From assembly GCF_020144665.1 (NCBI RefSeq), contig NZ_JAAHBQ010000049.1, positions 1-48,252 of the forward strand: a DNA stretch of 48,252 nucleotides, in the 5' to 3' direction. The notes under the pieces were generated by a model that saw only the letters and a list, made by a program, of their open reading frames with translations, did no database searches and was not told the origin of the DNA. Made by a program: the position numbers and the translations under genes. This document shows positions 26,121-35,900 of this stretch, piece after piece. How positions within the stretch are numbered: position 1 is the stretch's first letter; each line of letters starts with the position of its first letter. Source of the stretch: Oscillatoria salina IIICB1. GTDB lineage: Bacteria; Cyanobacteriota; Cyanobacteriia; Cyanobacteriales; SIO1D9.

Positions 26121-26173
26121 GCTCCTCAAACTTTGGGGGACTTTAATTAAAGGTGAGAGCAACAATTCTTTTC

Positions 26174-27274
26174 TTAAATCTCATCCCAACCGCTAATCCC
26201 TGACGACATAACATAACTCGTAACTGTTGCCTCAAAGAAATTCGATTTAGTATTACCTTCTTTTTTGGTATCAGAAAAACGTTCTAAATGAGTATAAGGG
26301 CTTTTCTGATATTTTGCTTCTTTGTACAACGAGTCTAAGCCAATTGCCCGCAACCTAATATTTGCAAGATACTTAGTGTATTGCTCGGTACTTTGTTCTG
26401 TAATTCCCAAAATATTATTGCCAACGATATGATTTGTCCATTGGCATTCGTGATTCACTGCTTGGTCAAACATTTCGTAAATCGTGTCTACAGAATGAGG
26501 AAATACTTGCATCGCTTCTGTCACCACTCGTTGATACAAGCGAACGTGAGAAAGTTCATCTCGATTAATCAGTTTAAACACATCTGCACTTCCAGGCATC
26601 AACATTCGAGAAGCCAAATTGTAGAAGAAAATAAAGCCGTTATAAAAATACATTCCTTCTAGTAAATAATCGGCAATGAGAGCAATAAAATAGTTTTCCT
26701 GTGTCGGATTAGAAACATATTTTTGATACAGTTCTGCTACGAATTGACAGCGACTAAACAGTACTTTATCGGTTCGCCAAAAGTCATAAACTGCATGACG
26801 TTGTTCGGGGGGAATAATACTTTCAATTAAGTATTGGTAACTATGATTGTGCATGGCTTCTTGGGAAATTTGCTCGGACATACACAAGCTAATTTCTGGG
26901 GCTGTGATGCTGCTTTTGATGTGAGGAATATTGCAAGTTTGTACTGAGTCTAAAAAGGTTAAATAACTCAAAATTCCGTTATAAGCATAGCGTTCTTGTG
27001 GTGTCAGATTCCAGTAATCAACAACATCTTGAGTTACATCTAGTTTTTGTGGAATCCAAAACTGTTCTCTCATTTGCATATACAATCCCACAGCCCAAGT
27101 ATAACGAACGTCGTTGAGTTGCATGAGGTTAGTTGTTTCGCCAAACCACATGGTTCGATGAGCGATATCATCGTTACCTTGGGGATTAAAAATAGGGCTG
27201 ATGGGCATTGTCGCGGTTTGAACGACTAGATTGGAAATTGGGGAAAAGGAAGTTATATTTGACAATTCTTTCAT
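26174..27274 (-). CDS. nrdB: Class I ribonucleotide reductase, small (radical) subunit
   Basis: A 366-residue ferritin-like subunit that holds the diiron-tyrosyl radical used by NrdA to make deoxyribonucleotides. Numbered from ATG 27274, candidate metal ligands are Asp109 (LDSVQ), Glu139 and His142 (QEAMHNHSY), Glu206 (LLEGMYF), Glu240 and His243 (RDELSHVR), with Tyr146 as the radical tyrosine four residues after the first histidine. I prefer 27274 (MKELSNITSF) to an upstream start because the longer frame would overlap nrdA. It lies 14 bp downstream of nrdA and forms an operon with it. Confidence 0.93.
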   Translation of the reverse strand: MKELSNITSFSPISNLVVQTATMPISPIFNPQGNDDIAHRTMWFGETTNLMQLNDVRYTWAVGLYMQMREQFWIPQKLDVTQDVVDYWNLTPQERYAYNGILSYLTFLDSVQTCNIPHIKSSITAPEISLCMSEQISQEAMHNHSYQYLIESIIPPEQRHAVYDFWRTDKVLFSRCQFVAELYQKYVSNPTQENYFIALIADYLLEGMYFYNGFIFFYNLASRMLMPGSADVFKLINRDELSHVRLYQRVVTEAMQVFPHSVDTIYEMFDQAVNHECQWTNHIVGNNILGITEQSTEQYTKYLANIRLRAIGLDSLYKEAKYQKSPYTHLERFSDTKKEGNTKSNFFEATVTSYVMSSGISGWDEI

Positions 27275-27288
27275 GATTATGTAACGAT

Positions 27289-29583
27289 TTAATTTGCGCA
27301 AGAGGCACATTCAGAGGTTGTGTCTTTGTAGCCATCTTTTTGGACGGTTCGTATGTAGTAAATGGCTTTACACCCTGATTCCCAAGCTAACATTAAAGTC
27401 TCAAAAATATCTTTAGCTTTAAGGCTGCGTTCGGGTTCGTTGGGGAAATAAACACCTGCGTTCAGGTTGAAAATTAATTCCATCGAAATTCCGGTATCAA
27501 TCCAACGTTGTATAGTCGAGATCGCTTTGATAACAATATCTTGAGATAGGGTTTTGTTTTCGGTATAATACCAGAAACGATCGCTAATAAATGGTGGGGC
27601 AATGGGAACTGTTCCTTTAGCCCATTTATCGTAGAAAAAACGACTATAAACTGGCAATACTGATGCCGTACAACCTTGAACGAGTGATGAGGATGTGTTA
27701 GGCGCGATCGCTGTAATGTGACTATTACGAATACCATAGAGTTGAATATCTTGGGATAACTGTAACCAGCGCTCGCTTTTCGTTGCATTCTCACAAAACC
27801 ATTCAACTGGTTTTGCGCCAATTAAATAACCTTTACTCCATTCGCTACCTGCAAATGCTGGATAAGATCCTCTTTCTTTAGCGAGTTCCATTGAAGCATG
27901 AGTACAGTAATAACCGATGTCCTCAAATAAGGCATTAATTTCACTCAGATTAGTATAAGAAAAACGACGTTTGGCTAACCAATCAGCTAATCCCATTGCA
28001 CCTACGCCAATAGTACGATAGCGATCGTTATGATTAGCGCTTTCTACAAAAGGTGGGGTGGTAATTTCAATGGCGTTATCGAGAAGGCGAACGGCAAGTT
28101 GACAAATATATGGTAATTCTTCAGACTCGATGTTAGCTAAATTTAACGAATCGAGATTACAAGTGTGGGCGAATTTTCCAGGAGTGACATTTGACCATGA
28201 TTCGCAACAGAGATTAACTCCTGGGATATAACCTTCGTGTTGGTTGGGATTTGCTTTATTAATTGTGTCTTTGAATGCTAGGTAAGGCATCCCAGTTTCA
28301 ACTTGCGATCGCATAATATTTTTAAACAATTCCCGTGCTGAAACTTGTTTGTAAAGGGTTAACTTGGGATTGTTAATGTCTAATTGCGGGTTAGCGTCGT
28401 TATCGAGATTAGTTTCAAGATAACCATATTGTTCTTCAAATTGACTACCCCAAAGTTCGGCAAGCTCAATACCAAATTTGATTCGTACTTCATAGGGGTC
28501 AAATAAAGTCCAATCTCGATTATCGCGAACCCGACGCATAAACTCGTCAGTGACAACTAATTGTGGAAAAATATCGTAAGCTTTGCGTCGTTGGTCGCCA
28601 TTTTCTGTTTGTATTTCTAAAAATTCCGGAACATCAAGATGCCAACTGTCTAAACTTACAGTGACAGCTCCAGCGCGACGACCTCCTTGATTGACGGCGA
28701 TCGCGGTATCGTTAAGTAATTTCACCCAAGGTATAACTCCTCCAGATGCACAACTCTTACCCATCACCCAACTACCCGCAGCGCGAATTCGAGAAACATT
28801 AACGCCTACACCTCCACCATTTTTTGAAATTCGGGCGGTGTTAGTGAGTTCGCGATAAATAGATTCTAGATTGTCTTCCATTGCTGTGATAAAGCAAGAA
28901 GAAAGCGATCCTTGAGGGACTCGCAAATTAGCCAGAATAGGGGTTGCAAGAGAAATTTTACGTTGGGCGATCGCTTCATAAAACTTTCTTGCCCAAAATA
29001 GACGATTTTCAGGCTTTTCTGGGATTGCTAAAAGTAACGCACAAGTTAACAAAGCTTCTTGAGGTAGTTCGTTGTCAAGAAGATAGCGCTTCGAGAGTAG
29101 TACCGCACCAGCATAATCGTAATCTAAATCCCAATCTGGGTTAATCCAAGTTCCTGCTTCTGTTAGTTCAGCTTTACTGTAGGTAAAAATCTGTCGATCG
29201 TATCGATATGAAGTGACTTTGTTTTGTACGGTGCGAAAATAATTACTGTATTGATATCCGCGTGCTACACTGGCATCTTTCCACAAACTCCAAATGTGTA
29301 GACGCCCGGCAACATACCGCCAATCTGGCTCTTCAGGAGAACACATTTGTAAAGCGCAGTCAATAAGATTTTCTTGAATCTCACGAGTAGTTACCCCATT
29401 GCGAAGTCGAGTTTTTAGCGTCGATTCAAGAGCGATCGCGTGGGCTTCTAATCCCTCACAAGCCCAATGGACAACCTTTCTAATTTTGCTAACATCTAAA
29501 GGCGCGGCTTGTCCGTCCCGTCGAATAACGTGAATATTTTGGCGATTAATTACACTTTCGGGCTGGGGGATCGTTTGTGGCAT
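27289..29583 (-). CDS. nrdA: Class I ribonucleotide reductase, large (catalytic) subunit
   Basis: A 764-residue catalytic subunit that reduces ribonucleoside diphosphates. It has an N-terminal ATP-cone (about 16-105, IHVIRRDGQAAPLDVSKIRK), the redox cysteine in SLSSCFITAMEDN, the radical-site segment NLCCESWSN with its Cys and Glu, the partner cysteine in HTCNLDSLNL, and a C-terminal shuttle pair in TSECASCAN. The ATP-cone suggests dATP feedback control. It is the first gene of nrdA-nrdB. Its 5' leader contains two hairpins (29608-29651). The nrdAB pair splits the CRISPR locus into an effector side and an array/adaptation side. Confidence 0.95.
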   Translation of the reverse strand: MPQTIPQPESVINRQNIHVIRRDGQAAPLDVSKIRKVVHWACEGLEAHAIALESTLKTRLRNGVTTREIQENLIDCALQMCSPEEPDWRYVAGRLHIWSLWKDASVARGYQYSNYFRTVQNKVTSYRYDRQIFTYSKAELTEAGTWINPDWDLDYDYAGAVLLSKRYLLDNELPQEALLTCALLLAIPEKPENRLFWARKFYEAIAQRKISLATPILANLRVPQGSLSSCFITAMEDNLESIYRELTNTARISKNGGGVGVNVSRIRAAGSWVMGKSCASGGVIPWVKLLNDTAIAVNQGGRRAGAVTVSLDSWHLDVPEFLEIQTENGDQRRKAYDIFPQLVVTDEFMRRVRDNRDWTLFDPYEVRIKFGIELAELWGSQFEEQYGYLETNLDNDANPQLDINNPKLTLYKQVSARELFKNIMRSQVETGMPYLAFKDTINKANPNQHEGYIPGVNLCCESWSNVTPGKFAHTCNLDSLNLANIESEELPYICQLAVRLLDNAIEITTPPFVESANHNDRYRTIGVGAMGLADWLAKRRFSYTNLSEINALFEDIGYYCTHASMELAKERGSYPAFAGSEWSKGYLIGAKPVEWFCENATKSERWLQLSQDIQLYGIRNSHITAIAPNTSSSLVQGCTASVLPVYSRFFYDKWAKGTVPIAPPFISDRFWYYTENKTLSQDIVIKAISTIQRWIDTGISMELIFNLNAGVYFPNEPERSLKAKDIFETLMLAWESGCKAIYYIRTVQKDGYKDTTSECASCAN

Positions 29584-29905
29584 GGAGTCTCACTTCAAAA
29601 ATGACAACCTCACGCTACACACAGCGTAGCTTACTGGTTTTCGCAACCAGTTTTACTAGATGTAGCGCAAATTCAATTATTGCTAATTTACTACTTTACT
29701 GTATTTATCTATAGCGGTCAAAGCTAGAAAAAAACCGGAAAATACGCTATATTATGGCGCTGACTTGCGGGGGTGTGTTGGGCGATCGTTCTAATTCCTA
29801 ATTAATTATGCGCAAAGTTCTTTCTTGTGAGTTAGCAGCGATCGCTTATAATTTAATTTCTACTTCTGCGGTTGAACAACTATCGGCTGTATCGAAAACA
29901 GATGC
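29584..29905 (-). promoter_or_regulatory. nrdA upstream region with two hairpins, and array-distal flank
   Basis: This 322-bp gap has no credible long gene. Upstream of nrdA, ACTGGTT (29633-29639) and AACCAGT (29645-29651) form a 7-bp stem, and the ACGCT/AGCGT pair at about 29612-29627 forms a smaller one; both would fall in the nrdA 5' leader. At the other side, a 43-codon plus-strand frame (29808-29939, MRKVLSCELAAIAYNL...) runs into the last CRISPR repeat. It has no ribosome site and is probably chance or the stub of a broken gene. Confidence 0.45.
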
Positions 29906-32900
29906 TTATATTACCCCTTGCGGGGATTTGGTTATCTAAAACGTTTGGTGAGGTGAGTCATGAGGTCAGCCTTATGGTTCTGGTTTCCGTCCCCTTGCGG
30001 GGATTTGGTTATCTAAAACATTGGACCATTAATACTAGAATACTTAGTTTCTATAAAAGATATTAGTTTCCGTCCCCTTGCGGGGATTTGGTTATCTAAA
30101 ACCTCCTGACTGAGCCAGAAGTAGACATTGAATATTGGGAGTTTCCGTCCCCTTGCGGGGATTTGGTTATCTAAAACGACAAGACCTACCCCATCTCCAT
30201 CAGAGTCACCTTCATTGATCGTTTCCGTCCCCTTGCGGGGATTTGGTTATCTAAAACAGAGCTAATACATCAGCATCAGACTTACTCGCTAAATCGTTTC
30301 CGTCCCCTTGCGGGGATTTGGTTATCTAAAACAAGGAAAAGGTGAAGGAGGAAACTCCAGAACCAGACCCAGTTTCCGTCCCCTTGCGGGGATTTGGTTA
30401 TCTAAAACGTTAAAGAAGAAATCATTTTGAAAGAGAAAGGATGGAAAACGTACGTTTCCGTCCCCTTGCGGGGATTTGGTTATCTAAAACAAGCAAAGAA
30501 TTAGTTAGAAGGCAGGCGATCGCTGGTTTCCGTCCCCTTGCGGGGATTTGGTTATCTAAAACTTTCGGTAGGATTATGATTAAGTGCATTAATTAAACCG
30601 TTTCCGTCCCCTTGCGGGGATTTGGTTATCTAAAACGAGGGAGCTACTCCTCTTCACGTCGTCCCTGCTGGGACGAATTTAAACGCAAGGTTTCCGTCCC
30701 CTTGCGGGGATTTGGTTATCTAAAACGTTATATACAGTTTAGGAAGAGTAATATGAAGAGGAACAAAAAAGTTTCCGTCCCCTTGCGGGGATTTGGTTAT
30801 CTAAAACGTAGTTTGATTTATTCCCCTTTTTCTAAACGTTAGATTGTATATCCCTTGTTTCCGTCCCCTTGCGGGGATTTGGTTATCTAAAACATTCATA
30901 GAAGTATCAAGGTATACAACTCCCTTAATCGCATTGTTTCCGTCCCCTTGCGGGGATTTGGTTATCTAAAACAACATTTTTTCCCGATTGACGAAACTGA
31001 ATGGAACAAATTAGTTTCCGTCCCCTTGCGGGGATTTGGTTATCTAAAACAATACCAACTCCTTCGGCGGTCTATGGATCTAGTATTTACAAGCGTAGTT
31101 TCCGTCCCCTTGCGGGGATTTGGTTATCTAAAACGTAGTTTGATTTATTCCCCTTTTTCTAAACGTTAGATTGTATATCCCTTGTTTCCGTCCCCTTGCG
31201 GGGATTTGGTTATCTAAAACATTCATAGAAGTATCAAGGTATACAACTCCCTTAATCGCATTGTTTCCGTCCCCTTGCGGGGATTTGGTTATCTAAAACA
31301 TAGCGGTATCCGTTAAAAGATCGACAATTTGTGCAACCGTTTCCGTCCCCTTGCGGGGATTTGGTTATCTAAAACAAGCAAGAGCAGTCCTACTCCTCAC
31401 TAGAGGAGTACTGTAGTTTCCGTCCCCTTGCGGGGATTTGGTTATCTAAAACTCTTCTTTGGGGAAGAAGAAATCCTTTTGGGCAAGAGCCCATTCTTTA
31501 GCAGTTTCCGTCCCCTTGCGGGGATTTGGTTATCTAAAACGATGGAGGAGAAAATAAAAGCTCCCGAAGGGGAGTACGGTGTTTCCGTCCCCTTGCGGGG
31601 ATTTGGTTATCTAAAACTCGGCCGTAGCCGACGAGGTTCGCAGTATGTGCAGAGGTCAATGGATTGTTTCCGTCCCCTTGCGGGGATTTGGTTATCTAAA
31701 ACGGTCATCTATTAGCTGTCTCTAGTTATGTTATGGATGTTTCCGTCCCCTTGCGGGGATTTGGTTATCTAAAACTACTTGTATTGAGTCTCATTGAAGA
31801 GTTTGTTAGACTCTCCGTTTCCGTCCCCTTGCGGGGATTTGGTTATCTAAAACACTTCATGACACTCTCTGCTTTACCATTAATGTCAAAGGGTTTCCGT
31901 CCCCTTGCGGGGATTTGGTTATCTAAAACCTTGAATCACTCTCTAACCATTGTTCTAATATTTCAAAGTTTGATTGTTTCCGTCCCCTTGCGGGGATTTG
32001 GTTATCTAAAACCTTGGTTGGATATGTAATCAAAAGGCACTAGTGTCATATTCGTTTCCGTCCCCTTGCGGGGATTTGGTTATCTAAAACCACAAACGCA
32101 AACAACGTTTGGGAAAGAATGAGCGATACATTGTTTCCGTCCCCTTGCGGGGATTTGGTTATCTAAAACCATCGATTATTGCTGCTTCTTCTTTGGCATT
32201 CTCCGGATTCACTAGTTTCCGTCCCCTTGCGGGGATTTGGTTATCTAAAACCGGTGTTGAGGAAATGGCCAAAACATCCTTGGAACAAGGAGAGTTTCCG
32301 TCCCCTTGCGGGGATTTGGTTATCTAAAACGAGGTAACACTGCCTCTAAACATCGAGGTTAGTCTGCCAGAGGAAGTTTCCGTCCCCTTGCGGGGATTTG
32401 GTTATCTAAAACTTAAGATGGATATAAATTTAGCAAAAGCTTTCTGGGAAGGTTTCCGTCCCCTTGCGGGGATTTGGTTATCTAAAACTTATCTACATAT
32501 AGTGTGTAACCAAGAGAGTAACACTAGTTTCCGTCCCCTTGCGGGGATTTGGTTATCTAAAACTCTGTACGTGCAGGAATGGCTCACTCAGCGTAATGCT
32601 GTTTCCGTCCCCTTGCGGGGATTTGGTTATCTAAAACTGTATTATACTAAGGTATAAAGCAACTAGGAGGTTTAATGTTTCCGTCCCCTTGCGGGGATTT
32701 GGTTATCTAAAACAGTCAATACAAAGTATTTGTTGTTGACAATGATTGCTCTCCATTGTTTCCGTCCCCTTGCGGGGATTTGGTTATCTAAAACGGTCTG
32801 AAGAGGCCAGCAAGGACTTTGAGCTAATAAAATGGTTTCCGTCCCCTTGCGGGGATTTGGTTATCTAAAACAGAAGGGAACCTTTACGGGAACCTGGATG

Positions 32901-35900
32901 GACTGGTTGAAAAAGCGTTTCCGTCCCCTTGCGGGGATTTGGTTATCTAAAACTTAGAATAAGATAATGAATGGGAGATTGATTCTCCCGTTTCCGTCCC
33001 CTTGCGGGGATTTGGTTATCTAAAACAAGTAGTGGAGTGGTCAGATGGCCCCTCTATAGACGTAGAGGTTTCCGTCCCCTTGCGGGGATTTGGTTATCTA
33101 AAACACTCATAATAATTTATCCATTTACTATATAAAGGTTTTATTGTTTCCGTCCCCTTGCGGGGATTTGGTTATCTAAAACAACTCAAAAATAACGGAA
33201 GAAGAGATTTTGCTTTTAGAGCGTTTCCGTCCCCTTGCGGGGATTTGGTTATCTAAAACAACTTAGGCTATTGCGGTGCGGCTATTTGCGACAAATCAAA
33301 AAGTTTCCGTCCCCTTGCGGGGATTTGGTTATCTAAAACGGTAGAAATCGAGCAGAGGCACGAAATTTCAAAAGAACAAAATTGTTTCCGTCCCCTTGCG
33401 GGGATTTGGTTATCTAAAACTTAGAGCTGGATAACTTAATTAAAGAGTTAAAGGCTCTTGGATTGTTTCCGTCCCCTTGCGGGGATTTGGTTATCTAAAA
33501 CGCATTGAATCCAACTATCTCACAAAAGTTCTCAAATCATTAGAGCAGAGAGCGTTTCCGTCCCCTTGCGGGGATTTGGTTATCTAAAACTAACAAGTCT
33601 TGGTCAGAGACAGAGATGTCAGTTTCACCTAAGTTTCCGTCCCCTTGCGGGGATTTGGTTATCTAAAACAAGATGAATCATTAGAATACACTTCTATGGT
33701 TATCAATGAGTTTCCGTCCCCTTGCGGGGATTTGGTTATCTAAAACATCTGGGTATGGTAACAGATAATCTGACTATGCAGCAGATGTGTTTCCGTCCCC
33801 TTGCGGGGATTTGGTTATCTAAAACTTGAAGAAAGAGGATGAGGTTCAGTACATTACCCAAACAGGGTTGTTTCCGTCCCCTTGCGGGGATTTGGTTATC
33901 TAAAACGCTTTCTTTTTTTTCTTTTTAGCAGCGTGATACTCCACTGCTGGTTTCCGTCCCCTTGCGGGGATTTGGTTATCTAAAACTTTTAAATAAAGAG
34001 GTTTATTATGATTGACTATAGTGTTGAGAGTGGTTTCCGTCCCCTTGCGGGGATTTGGTTATCTAAAACTGGGGGTATTCTTAGACAAGGAAGGAAATGA
34101 AACCTTCGAGGTGTTTCCGTCCCCTTGCGGGGATTTGGTTATCTAAAACAAGACTGGACCAAAATCCACAGTTGAATTAACAAACGAAGATGGTTTCCGT
34201 CCCCTTGCGGGGATTTGGTTATCTAAAACACTCTTCATCTAACTCCATTCCCTCTAGTAGGGAATCTATTTCACTGTTTCCGTCCCCTTGCGGGGATTTG
34301 GTTATCTAAAACAAGATAGACATATTAAAGGTTCAACCTTAAAAGCTTTATGTTTCCGTCCCCTTGCGGGGATTTGGTTATCTAAAACACAGCTTTGACC
34401 AGGGGCAACCCTGGTATCCCATCTACGAAGTTTCCGTCCCCTTGCGGGGATTTGGTTATCTAAAACTTAACTAAAACATTGCGCGGGAAGTCCCTAATCT
34501 CAGCGAAGAGTTTCCGTCCCCTTGCGGGGATTTGGTTATCTAAAACACTATACTCACCCCCTTGCAGGAGTGGTAGGCTCCTTTAAGTTTCCGTCCCCTT
34601 GCGGGGATTTGGTTATCTAAAACGTAATTTCAGGAATCTCTCCCTCTGTAGAGTATTTGATAAGTTTCCGTCCCCTTGCGGGGATTTGGTTATCTAAAAC
34701 GCGTGCAGAACAAGCAGAAAAAGCAGAAAAGCCCGCTCCACGTTTCCGTCCCCTTGCGGGGATTTGGTTATCTAAAACTAAGAAGACAATCTATCCGTTT
34801 CAATTAAACCATTTCAATGTTTCCGTCCCCTTGCGGGGATTTGGTTATCTAAAACGTTAATAGAAGACTGGGGGGATACTATCCCTGATTGGCTTCGTTT
34901 CCGTCCCCTTGCGGGGATTTGGTTATCTAAAACGTCTAATATCTTTTTTCTTTCTCTTGAAAACAACAACTTCAGGTTTCCGTCCCCTTGCGGGGATTTG
35001 GTTATCTAAAACAGAAACTACGGGAATGGTGATTGGGACAAACGTATCTTGGTGTTTCCGTCCCCTTGCGGGGATTTGGTTATCTAAAACGAGGAATAGA
35101 ACTAAACCTAATCTACGAGATAAATAACGAGGTTTCCGTCCCCTTGCGGGGATTTGGTTATCTAAAACGTAAACAACGGAAACGGAACCAAAGTAGAAGC
35201 AAAAGTTTCCGTCCCCTTGCGGGGATTTGGTTATCTAAAACAAACTGGAAACAGTGGGGATCAATTTGAAATTAGCAAAAGCTTTGTTTCCGTCCCCTTG
35301 CGGGGATTTGGTTATCTAAAACAATATCTAAACCCTACCAAAAGAGGTAGGAGAAACTATGTTTCCGTCCCCTTGCGGGGATTTGGTTATCTAAAACGTG
35401 TAACTAATTTAAAAGAGTTAGAAGATGTTTATAAATGTTTCCGTCCCCTTGCGGGGATTTGGTTATCTAAAACCGCTGCTAGAGATGTAGGTAGAAAAGA
35501 CTTCAGAAACGCTGTTTCCGTCCCCTTGCGGGGATTTGGTTATCTAAAACTTGGGAAACCCTCACTCGTCGGAACAGTTTTGACCAGGGGCGTTTCCGTC
35601 CCCTTGCGGGGATTTGGTTATCTAAAACGTAGTTGATTGTTTGAGTAGCCATGTTGGATTATCTCCATGTTTCCGTCCCCTTGCGGGGATTTGGTTATCT
35701 AAAACTAGAGGGTTCAAATCCCTCCTATTGGTATTTCAATAAAATCGTTTCCGTCCCCTTGCGGGGATTTGGTTATCTAAAACACTCAGTAGATTCCATA
35801 ACATTTCAAACAAAAGGGGGTTTCCGTCCCCTTGCGGGGATTTGGTTATCTAAAACTTTTGCTTTTAGAGCTTAAGTATGCGCCTATCCCAGGAATGTTT

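Noticed and set aside
29808-29939. 43-codon frame (MRKVLSCELAAIAYNL...) at the left edge of the array
   Set aside because: No ribosome site, ends inside a repeat, and no recognisable family; at most a stub of a broken gene.
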